From: an uncultured Desulfurellaceae bacterium
GTDB lineage: Bacteria; Campylobacterota_A; Desulfurellia; Desulfurellales; Hippeaceae
DNA length: 9,424 bases
Assembly (NCBI GenBank): GCA_913056505.1
Contig: CAJXLZ010000027.1
Coordinates: 1-9,424 of the forward strand
Direction of reading: 5' to 3'
A model generated the notes under the pieces. The model did no database searches. It was not told the origin of the DNA and was given only the letters and a program-made list of their open reading frames with translations. Positions 1 to 5,172 of this stretch are shown piece after piece; position 1 is the stretch's first letter; the number at the start of each line of letters is the position of its first letter. The position numbers were made by a program, and so were the translations under genes.

Positions 1-680
1 AATTCTTTGTTATCATTTTGTTCAACATATTTTATAATGCCTGCCGTACTGCCTACAAAATCCGCACTATCACGTATATCTTTAGGCGATTCGGGGTGCA
101 CAGCTACCTTTGCATCGGGATGCTGGCTAAGCAAACTTTTTAAATCTTTAATATTAAACGCTTCATGTACAAGACAATATCCGTCCCACAAATAAACTTC
201 CTTTTCGGTGACCTGTTCCTTTACATAAGAACCCAAATTACGGTCGGGCACGAATAGTATCCTATCCTCTTTCAAACTTCTAACCACATTTACTGCATTG
301 CCCGATGTGCAACATATATCCGATACGCTCTTTACCTCCGCAGTCGTATTAACATATGAGACAACTACAGGGTTATTCAATTCTTTTTTTCTCTTTGATA
401 CATCTTGAGCCGTTGCCATACCAGCCAATGGACATCCTGCATCATAAACAGGTAGAAGCACCTTTTTATCGGGTGATATAATTTTTGCTGTTTCTGCCAT
501 AAATTTTACACCGCAAAAAACTATTATATCAGCATCCGTCTTTGATGCTTCCTGAGCTAAAGCCAATGAATCACCCCTGATATCGGCAATTGCCTGTATT
601 TCATCTCTCTGATAGTAGTGTGCAAGTATCAAAGCATTTTTTTCTTTCTTGAGCTTTTTAATCTCTTCCTTTACATCCAT
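1..680 (-). CDS. nadA: Quinolinate synthase NadA (partial, C-terminus beyond window)
   Basis: Cytosolic 4Fe-4S enzyme of de novo NAD synthesis; it condenses iminoaspartate (from NadB) with dihydroxyacetone phosphate to give quinolinate. The frame reads open from the ATG at 680 to the window edge, 226 residues of a usual ~300. Family motifs in order: LAHYYQ (residues 19-24), GDSLALAQEA (36-45), FCGVKFMAETAKI (55-67), AGCPLA (81-86) with cluster ligand Cys83, SYVNTTAEVK (108-117), PDRNLG (145-150), WDGYC (165-169) with the second ligand Cys169, and HPE (195-197) in the active site. The third cluster cysteine should lie in the missing part. A Shine-Dalgarno-like AAAGGCGG sits in the loop of a perfect inverted repeat just before the ATG, suggesting regulation. 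nadB and nadC are not visible. Family assignment is firm. Confidence 0.96.
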   Translation of the reverse strand, partial: MDVKEEIKKLKKEKNALILAHYYQRDEIQAIADIRGDSLALAQEASKTDADIIVFCGVKFMAETAKIISPDKKVLLPVYDAGCPLAGMATAQDVSKRKKELNNPVVVSYVNTTAEVKSVSDICCTSGNAVNVVRSLKEDRILFVPDRNLGSYVKEQVTEKEVYLWDGYCLVHEAFNIKDLKSLLSQHPDAKVAVHPESPKDIRDSADFVGSTAGIIKYVEQNDNKE

Positions 681-700
681 TACTAAACCGCCTTTAGTAA
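680..700. promoter_or_regulatory. Palindrome overlapping the nadA start, possible operator or RNA hairpin
   Basis: A perfect inverted repeat, TTACTAAA - 5 nt - TTTAGTAA, whose inner edge on the coding strand uses the first A of the nadA ATG. The 5-nt centre plus flanking bases contain the AAAGGCGG ribosome binding site. It could be a repressor operator (several NAD-pathway regulators such as NrtR, NiaR and NadQ bind palindromes near such genes) or an mRNA hairpin that hides the ribosome binding site. The regulator cannot be named from the sequence. Confidence 0.55.
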
Positions 701-765
701 AATTGTGTAAAAATATAATATTGCACCTATAAAATCAAGATTTTTGTATAATTTTTTAGAAAAGC

Positions 766-784
766 TCAAGCACATAGTTGGACA
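766..784 (+). repeat. Left terminal inverted repeat of the miniature element
   Basis: TCAAGCACATAGTTGGACA; its reverse complement matches 936-956 at 18 of 19 positions when a 2-nt insertion is allowed. Confidence 0.6.
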
Positions 785-935
785 AAATTGAGAATAGAGA
801 GATTAAAAATAATGAGTGAAGATAATATTTCCAACCGGGATTTGAAGAAATGAGATATGGCCTTATCCAAGATAAGATCTTTGACTTGTATCCTTCATAA
901 TATACTATTAACTTTATTTATGTATGATAGGACAC

Positions 936-956
936 TGTCCTACTATGTGTGCTTGA
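936..956 (-). repeat. Right terminal inverted repeat of the miniature element
   Basis: Begins TGTCCTACTATGTG and ends TGCTTGA; it is the inverted partner of 766-784. Its outer half continues into the nadA-distal flank without an obvious target-site duplication. Confidence 0.6.
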
Positions 957-1014
957 TTATCCTGTGTCCATTATGGATTTTTAAAGGATTTTATGGTGAT
1001 TTTTGCTATTGAAA

Positions 1015-1242
1015 TTACAATTTCTTTATAAAGTCATCTAACGATATTCTTGCTTGTTTTAATATATGTGACAATGTTGACCTCTTTATTGGTTTGTGGG
1101 CTGGAACTATAATCTTTAATACTTCATTTCTATAATGTTTTTGCAACCTAATGTGAGAACCTTTCTGTCGAACTATTACCCATCCATCCCTTTGCAATAC
1201 CTTAATGAGCTTATCATAATTCAGACTCGGAACTTTGCTCAT
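1015..1242 (-). CDS. hicA: HicA-family toxin (mRNA interferase), module 1
   Basis: Small RNase toxin of the HicA/YcfA family (double-stranded RNA-binding-like fold), expected to cleave mRNA when free of its HicB antitoxin. The 75-residue length is typical. The N-terminal helix and strand (about 8-25: YDKLIKVLQRDGWVIVRQKG) lead to the catalytic histidine in GSHIRL (His30). These are followed by the conserved IVPAHKPIKRSTLSHILKQA stretch (45-64). The ATG overlaps the stop of the upstream hicB by 4 bp (ATGA), so translation is coupled to the antitoxin. The reading frame is intact and no key residue is missing. It differs clearly from the second HicA at 1811-1990 (length, C-terminal helix), so the two are not a recent duplication. 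Confidence 0.9.
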   Translation of the reverse strand: MSKVPSLNYDKLIKVLQRDGWVIVRQKGSHIRLQKHYRNEVLKIIVPAHKPIKRSTLSHILKQARISLDDFIKKL

Positions 1243-1442
1243 ATTGCTAATTCTAATTCTTCTGCATTTGCTATAGTCGGGACATCATCTTCTACTGGTT
1301 CTAAATAAAGTTCAATTGCCTCTCGAATATTTTTTATCGCTTCTTCTTTAGTATCACCTTCTGAAAGACATCCTGGTAAAGATGGAACTATTGCAGTATA
1401 CCCTCCATCTTCGCTTGGCTCAAGGTAAACCTTAATTTTCAT
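1239..1442 (-). CDS. hicB: HicB-family antitoxin, module 1
   Basis: A 67-residue antitoxin with the partial RNase-H-like HicB fold. MKIKVYLEPSEDGGYTAIVPSLPGC (1-25) carries the diagnostic EDGGY and PxLPGC motifs, followed by GDTKEEAIKNIREAIELYLE (29-48). It should bind and neutralise the HicA encoded immediately downstream (4-bp overlap). A good ribosome binding site (AGGAGA) lies 7 nt before the ATG at 1442. It has no C-terminal ribbon-helix-helix or HTH domain, so it belongs to the short HicB class and may not repress its own promoter. The gene begins 40 bp after the stop of the zinc-ribbon protein, so it may share that transcript. Confidence 0.9.
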   Translation of the reverse strand: MKIKVYLEPSEDGGYTAIVPSLPGCLSEGDTKEEAIKNIREAIELYLEPVEDDVPTIANAEELELAI

Positions 1443-1482
1443 TTTCTTTCTCCTTATTTGTTTAAAGCATAGGATCTGGAGC

Positions 1483-1722
1483 CTATTTTTTTGGTATCGG
1501 ATGCGGGTATTTGCATTTTGGACAAATTTGATCCGCAGGCTTCAGCAACAACCACAAGAACATAATTCCGGCTACAAAAAAGAGAGGCCAGAACAAGAAT
1601 GAAACAAAGAATAGAACCAAAAAGAGAAGCCATAGACCACATCCAGAGCCCTTGATTTGGGCCTTCCCTTCGTATCCACAATTTGGGCACTTAATCTGTT
1701 TCGGCCAAAGTGCAAACGCCAT
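1483..1722 (-). CDS. Small zinc-ribbon membrane protein, function unknown
   Basis: A 79-residue protein with a split zinc-binding site. Cys12-x2-Cys15 (KCPNCGYEG) precedes a long hydrophobic stretch (about 29-60, rich in L, F, V and W, enough for two short membrane passes or a re-entrant hairpin). Cys67-x2-Cys70 (ICPKCKYPHP) follows it. The plan CxxC - membrane hairpin - CPxC resembles LITAF-like zinc ribbons, in which both knuckles meet on the cytoplasmic face. No catalytic motif is seen and the function is not known. Translation starts at 1722 behind a strong AAGGAGG, 5 nt away. It lies just after an attC-like hairpin and between two toxin-antitoxin modules, as an orphan gene in a cassette array would. 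The composition looks ordinary and the frame is intact. Confidence 0.8.
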   Translation of the reverse strand: MAFALWPKQIKCPNCGYEGKAQIKGSGCGLWLLFLVLFFVSFLFWPLFFVAGIMFLWLLLKPADQICPKCKYPHPIPKK

Positions 1723-1737
1723 TTATTCCTCCTTTAC

Positions 1738-1807
1738 ACATAACGGCAAATCACCTGCCGCTACAGAGTACAACGGAATAGCGGTCAGGCGCAGCGATTT
1801 GTTAGAC
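1738..1807 (-). repeat. attC-like recombination site (imperfect hairpin with GTTA/TAAC ends)
   Basis: On the plus strand the left arm TAAC-ggc-AAATC-a-CCTG-CCGCTA pairs with the right arm TAGCGG-t-CAGG-cgcagc-GATTT-GTTA around a 15-nt loop (1764-1778). This gives 19 paired bases with unpaired bases in the arms, as in integron attC sites. Read in the direction of the genes, it starts GTCTAAC 3 nt after the hicA stop and ends GTTATGT, like the R'' and R' core boxes; the second box is degenerate. It is GC-richer than the host background. A REP-like dyad is the alternative. Confidence 0.5.
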
Positions 1808-1810
1808 TAC

Positions 1811-1990
1811 CTATTCTGCATTTAGATTTTTTAGTATTTTCTTTGCTAAAGGTTCCTTGATTTCGTTATGTCGAGGAACAGTTTCAATAACCCCAGTCTT
1901 TGGATTAATCCACAGTGAATGTGAAGCTCCTTCTCTTTTGAGGTAGCAACCTGCAATGCGTAATTTTCTTTCCAAATCCTTGCGTTTCAT
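1811..1990 (-). CDS. hicA: HicA-family toxin, module 2 (short)
   Basis: A 59-residue HicA-type mRNA interferase. MKRKDLERKLRIAGCYLKRE (1-20) is the N-terminal helix-strand, GASHSLW holds the catalytic histidine (His24), and ETVPRHNEIKEPLAKKILKNL (36-56) is the conserved C-terminal block with the VPRH motif. The ATG at 1990 overlaps the hicB stop by 4 bp (ATGA). The stop TAG lies 3 nt before the attC-like site, the tight packing usual for integron cassettes. It belongs to a different HicA subgroup from the one at 1015-1242. The reading frame is intact; the call rests on motif match and on its antitoxin neighbour. Confidence 0.88.
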   Translation of the reverse strand: MKRKDLERKLRIAGCYLKREGASHSLWINPKTGVIETVPRHNEIKEPLAKKILKNLNAE

Positions 1991-2205
1991 CCAATTACTA
2001 TCTTTTCTTCAATTACATCATCAGGCAATCCGCGAAGAACATCCTCCCGCCGATCCTTTAGAATCAGCTCTATGGCTTGACGCAAATTCTCTTTTGCCTC
2101 ATCTATTGTTTCTCCTTGGCCATTGGCACCGGGCACTTCTGGACAAACTGCCCAATACCCACCTTCAGATGCGGGCTCTATAATTGCCGTAAATTCACCC
2201 TTCAT
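1987..2205 (-). CDS. hicB: HicB-family antitoxin, module 2
   Basis: A 72-residue HicB-type antitoxin. FTAIIEPASEGGYWAVCPEVPGA (5-27) gives the EGGYWA and CPEVPGA motifs, then GETIDEAKENLRQAIELIL (31-49), and a short acidic tail. As in module 1 there is no DNA-binding domain at the C-terminus. It is coupled by ATGA to the short HicA downstream. A GGGGGTG ribosome binding site lies 5 nt before the ATG at 2205. It is the first gene after the GTTAGGC core at 2228-2234 and after the promoter near 2329-2357. By eye it is clearly richer in GC and poorer in ATA codons than mutS2, dnaG or nadA, which suggests that the module was acquired. Confidence 0.9.
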   Translation of the reverse strand: MKGEFTAIIEPASEGGYWAVCPEVPGANGQGETIDEAKENLRQAIELILKDRREDVLRGLPDDVIEEKIVIG

Positions 2206-2227
2206 CTCACACCCCCAATTTATATTG

Positions 2228-2299
2228 GCCTAACGACCGGGCTCACCGCGTTCACCGCTTGCTACCGCTTTTCTCTGGCACAAGAGCCCCTCGCCTAAC
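2228..2299 (-). repeat. attC-like or hybrid core site with two GTTAGGC boxes
   Basis: Read on the minus strand, the stretch begins GTTAGGCGAGGGGCTC (2299 downwards) and ends GAGCCCGGTCGTTAGGC (2228). GGGCTC and GAGCCC can pair, while the two GTTAGGC boxes are direct repeats 65 bp apart. Direct GTTRRRY cores bound integron cassettes, and the 3' end looks like an attC L'-R' end. The 5' box is in the wrong orientation for a normal R''. A junction of two sites, or a decayed site, would explain this. The centre has three copies of ACCGC and is GC-rich. Confidence 0.4.
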
Positions 2300-2328
2300 A
2301 TCTCCTCTTGTCTTTATTCTACCTTACA

Positions 2329-2357
2329 CTCATATCCCCTTTTACTTTCTATGTCAA
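2329..2357 (-). promoter_or_regulatory. Predicted sigma-70 promoter reading into the hicBA island
   Basis: On the minus strand the -35 box is TTGACA (2352-2357, perfect), followed by a 17-nt spacer and the -10 box TATGAG (2329-2334, 4 of 6). The -35 overlaps the stop codon of the aldolase gene. It would start transcription near 2322, upstream of hicB at 2205, in the place where an integron Pc promoter would sit relative to the cassettes. Confidence 0.5.
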
Positions 2358-2914
2358 GTAGCATTTCTAAATGCGTTCGTTTGTATAATTTTGCAGGAAT
2401 TTTCTAGTGCACTCACATTTGTGAGTGCATCAAACAGCGTGTCTGCATAAGCAAAAACGCCATGTCCTTTTGCCGCAACAATCTGTTTTTGTGGGTGATT
2501 CTTAAAGTAACTGCTTATGACATCTTTTGCCTTGCCCCATTTGTCGTATTCTATATCAACAACATCCACACTGCCCAGGAAAAGACTCCCTTCATAATCT
2601 AAAGGTTTAATAATCTTTTCTTTCAAGGATAATGCTATGCAATTTACAGGATGAGCATGCACAATAGCTTTAGCAGATTCAATATTTTTATATATATTAA
2701 TATGAACTGCCGCTTCACTTGATGCCGCATTCCACGCTACACTTTTTTCGAAGGGTATCTTCACTATATCCTTGCCGCGCAGATTATAGAGGCTTTTTTT
2801 AGTTTTTGTTATCCAAACACCATCTTTTGTTTTAACGCTTAAGTTTCCTCCCGACACATCAACCAGATGGGATAAAAACAGCATATTTCCTATACGCCTA
2901 AATTCGCTTATCAT
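2354..2914 (-). CDS. Class II aldolase/adducin family protein
   Basis: A 186-residue single-domain, zinc-dependent class II aldolase (the FucA/AraD/MtnB fold), shorter than the usual 200-230. SGGNLSVK (21-28) is the phosphate-binding loop. SSEAAVHINIY (65-75) carries Glu67, the usual catalytic acid. HAHP (86-89) supplies zinc ligands His86 and His88, and KGHGVFA (149-155) supplies His151. Such enzymes cleave or dehydrate sugar phosphates or methylthioribulose phosphate; the substrate cannot be read from the sequence. It overlaps dedA by 17 bp, and its strong ribosome binding site (AAGGAGGAGG, 2916-2925) lies inside dedA, so it is translated from the mutS2-dnaG-dedA message as the last gene. 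A perfect 22-bp palindrome lies in its 3' end. Confidence 0.88.
   Translation of the reverse strand: MISEFRRIGNMLFLSHLVDVSGGNLSVKTKDGVWITKTKKSLYNLRGKDIVKIPFEKSVAWNAASSEAAVHINIYKNIESAKAIVHAHPVNCIALSLKEKIIKPLDYEGSLFLGSVDVVDIEYDKWGKAKDVISSYFKNHPQKQIVAAKGHGVFAYADTLFDALTNVSALENSCKIIQTNAFRNAT
2408..2429. repeat. Perfect 22-bp palindrome within the aldolase gene
   Basis: TGCACTCACA and TGTGAGTGCA flank a 2-nt centre (TT). It lies in codons for the stretch DALTNVSALE of the aldolase, about 50 bp before the stop. There is no T-run next to it, so it is not a typical intrinsic terminator. Its role is unknown. Confidence 0.6.
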
Positions 2915-3506
2915 ACCTCCTCCTTAAAGTAATATATGCAGCTGTAATAATTAAGATAAAAACAGATATATAGACATAGCTTCTATGAATCATTAGCTTT
3001 ACAATCTGAGGATTGTTGCCCGCAGCATATCCTATAAAAGCCAAAATACCGACCCATATACCTGCTCCAAATGCAGTAAATATGCAAAATGCAAAAAGAT
3101 TCATTTTTGCAACACCTGCCGGCATAGATATGTACTGTCTTATACCGGGCAGCAATCTGCCAACAAAGGTGCTGATTGCGCCATGTCGCTTAAAAAAACG
3201 TGAGGATTTTGCAAGCGCCCTCTTGGATATACCGATAAATTTACCATATTTCATCAAAAACCTAATGCCCAATATTCGTGATATATAATAGTTAAACAGT
3301 GCGCCGAGCAGACTACCGGATATACCGCTTAATATAACAATATAGATATTCATACTACCCTTCGCAGATAGATATGCAGCAGGCGGAATAATAACCTCGC
3401 TCGGAAACGGGAAGAATGTGCTTTCCAAAAACATCAGCGCCACAATGCCCACATATCCCAAATGTCCTATTGTCTGTAGCAGATAACTAACAACTGTTTC
3501 AACCAT
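2898..3506 (-). CDS. dedA: DedA-family (VTT domain) inner-membrane protein
   Basis: A 202-residue polytopic membrane protein of the DedA/SNARE-associated (PF09335) family, implicated in lipid carrier or phospholipid scrambling, envelope homeostasis and drug tolerance. An N-terminal hydrophobic segment (7-27) holds Glu28. FPFPSEVIIPPAAYL (32-46) is the conserved re-entrant loop with Glu37. FVGRLLPGIRQYISMPAGVAKM (114-135) is the family signature with Arg117, Pro120 and Arg123. Hydrophobic segments follow at about 137-163 and 176-194, ending in a basic tail (RRRYDKR). The ATG overlaps the end of dnaG by 8 bp with AGGAGTT just before it. The 3' end overlaps the aldolase gene. Substrate is not predictable; family call is firm. 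Confidence 0.93.
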   Translation of the reverse strand: MVETVVSYLLQTIGHLGYVGIVALMFLESTFFPFPSEVIIPPAAYLSAKGSMNIYIVILSGISGSLLGALFNYYISRILGIRFLMKYGKFIGISKRALAKSSRFFKRHGAISTFVGRLLPGIRQYISMPAGVAKMNLFAFCIFTAFGAGIWVGILAFIGYAAGNNPQIVKLMIHRSYVYISVFILIITAAYITLRRRYDKRI

Positions 3507-5172
3507 TTTTTAACTCCTGAAGCCTTGAAAATAGTCTGTTCACCTCCTGCATTATATCGTCTGGATGATCTTTTGAATTTTCGCTCTGTATATCTTTTAT
3601 TTTTTTCTTTATTGATTGTATCTCAAATTGATTCAGAAGATATAAAAATGATTTTCTACGCTCATATCGCTCTGTTATCTCTGTACTCTCCTCCGAAAAC
3701 AGTTTATAAACTACATTGCGCTCACTATCCTCTAAACCCTCTAAGAATTCCTGCAGGTCAAACTTTTCACCGGATGTATACTTACTCAAAAGACGCTTAT
3801 ATATATTGCTATACATATCGTTAAAATACTCCGCAAAATCGTCTGGATTCTCTATCCATACAAATAGTTCTATATCCTTTAAAAGATAGCTTAAAAGCGC
3901 TGCTTCTTTAGTCAATTTTTTGGCCGTCTGTTTATGGTGCATCTTTCTGCCACCCGATATAATATTCTCCGATATATTAAAAATCTGCGATATTTTCGAT
4001 ATGTATGCTGCTTTCTTTATTGGATCGGATATCATATCAATAACAGGTCTGATTTCATTCAATGCGTTGACTTTTTCCTGTGGGTTATCCATATTGTACC
4101 TACTTTTGAGAAAATTTATAATATAAGAAAAATATTCAACCGCATTTTTCAAACGCTCCTCATATGCATTTTTTGAGTGTTTCAAGATAAAACTATCCGG
4201 ATCATCATCCCTATCCAAAATAATAACATACGCATCTATATCAGACGAAAATATAGTTGGAGCACTGCGCATCATAGCACTAAAACCAGCTTTATCCGCA
4301 TCGTAATTAAGATAGATCTTATTGGTATAACGTTTAATAGCAGACAGATGATATTTGGATAACGCCGTGCCCAGCGTCGCAATAGCTGTGTGAAATCCAC
4401 TGTTCTGAAGACGCAGACAATCCATATATCCCTCTGTAACAATAAAATAGCCAACATCCCTAACATATTTTCTTGCTACATCTAAACCATACAATACCCT
4501 ATGCTTGGAGAACAGTTTTGTTTCCGGTGAATTTATATATTTTGCCTTATCTTTATCACTGCCCAAAATTCTTCCACCAAATGCTATTGTATTGCCGCCT
4601 GCATCTTTAATTGGAAATATAATTCTATTGGTAAACCTGTTGTATACGCCGTTTGCTCCATTAACAAAAATCCCGCTCTGCATTATCTGCGCCTCATTAA
4701 ATTTTTCTCTCAATTTGCTATACAAATTGCTATCTGCCGGAGCGTATCCTATTAAAAAATTATCCACAATTGCCTGATCAATCTTTCTGTGTTCTAAATA
4801 GTTCATAGCCGCTTTGGAGTTTTTTATAGCGCTGTGGAAAAAATCGGTTGCAATTTTATGTATTTCAATAAGTGGATCGGATTTCTTCTGAAAATTTATA
4901 TCAATTCCATACTGCTGAGCAAGTTCCTTAATGGCATCCTTAAAATCCAAATTTTCTATCTTCATATAGAATGTTATGGCATCACCGCTTGCACCGCATC
5001 CAAAACAGTGAAAAAATCTACCCTTAGGGTTAACAGAAAATGACGGCGTTTTTTCAGAGTGAAATGGACACAAACCAAAATAGTTCGCACCTCTTCTCTT
5101 CAAATGCACATATCGCGATATCAGTTCAACTATATCTATCCTATCTTTTAGTTCTTCTGTAATATTATTCAT
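3499..5172 (-). CDS. dnaG: DNA primase DnaG
   Basis: Replicative primase, which makes RNA primers for DNA polymerase III and is recruited by the DnaB helicase. The 557 residues are within the normal range. The N-terminal CHC2 zinc domain has Cys35-x2-His38 (CPFH) and Cys56-x2-Cys59 (HCFGCG). The RNA-polymerase-like core includes NRFTNRIIFPI (178-188), FGGR (198-201) and KYINSPET (211-218). The TOPRIM fold has VTEGYMD (245-251, catalytic Glu247), the metal-binding YDADKAG (290-296; Asp291 and Asp293, with Ala where Gly is commoner) and ILDRDDDPDSF (318-328). The region from about 345 on is the helicase-binding part. It starts at 5172 with a 4-bp ATGA overlap to mutS2. The usual neighbours rpoD and rpsU are not here; dedA follows instead. 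Confidence 0.97.
   Translation of the reverse strand: MNNITEELKDRIDIVELISRYVHLKRRGANYFGLCPFHSEKTPSFSVNPKGRFFHCFGCGASGDAITFYMKIENLDFKDAIKELAQQYGIDINFQKKSDPLIEIHKIATDFFHSAIKNSKAAMNYLEHRKIDQAIVDNFLIGYAPADSNLYSKLREKFNEAQIMQSGIFVNGANGVYNRFTNRIIFPIKDAGGNTIAFGGRILGSDKDKAKYINSPETKLFSKHRVLYGLDVARKYVRDVGYFIVTEGYMDCLRLQNSGFHTAIATLGTALSKYHLSAIKRYTNKIYLNYDADKAGFSAMMRSAPTIFSSDIDAYVIILDRDDDPDSFILKHSKNAYEERLKNAVEYFSYIINFLKSRYNMDNPQEKVNALNEIRPVIDMISDPIKKAAYISKISQIFNISENIISGGRKMHHKQTAKKLTKEAALLSYLLKDIELFVWIENPDDFAEYFNDMYSNIYKRLLSKYTSGEKFDLQEFLEGLEDSERNVVYKLFSEESTEITERYERRKSFLYLLNQFEIQSIKKKIKDIQSENSKDHPDDIMQEVNRLFSRLQELKNG

Larger units (their letters stand above)
766..956. mobile_element. Miniature inverted-repeat element / IS deletion remnant
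   Basis: A 191-bp stretch is bounded by inverted ends: left 766-784 (TCAAGCACATAGTTGGACA) and right 936-956, which read inward is the same sequence with one mismatch and a 2-nt insertion (GTGTGC against GTGC). The right end is also part of a tight dyad, TAGGACA-c-TGTCCTA (928-942), and there is an internal dyad CTTATC-caa-GATAAG (862-876). A 13-codon open frame with a plausible ribosome binding site starts at 812, inside the left end, as a transposase start would, but stops at 851-853. The size fits a MITE or an internally deleted insertion sequence. No target duplication is obvious and I cannot assign an IS family. Confidence 0.6.

Noticed and set aside
812..853. A 13-codon frame with a plausible ribosome binding site inside the miniature element
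   Set aside because: Too short to call a gene; treated as the possible stump of a transposase start.
857..1012. A 51-codon hydrophobic open frame on the plus strand
   Set aside because: It has no ribosome binding site and runs across the right inverted end of the miniature element; the hydrophobic look follows from T-rich sequence.
1470..1490. ATAGG/CCTAT hairpin followed by a T-run on the plus strand, like a terminator
   Set aside because: It points against all nearby genes, the stem is only 5 bp, and the T-run is simply the lysine-rich end of the zinc-ribbon gene.
1956..2298. Overlapping plus-strand open frames in the hicBA region
   Set aside because: They are shadows of hicB and hicA on the other strand; no ribosome binding sites and no family-like sequence.
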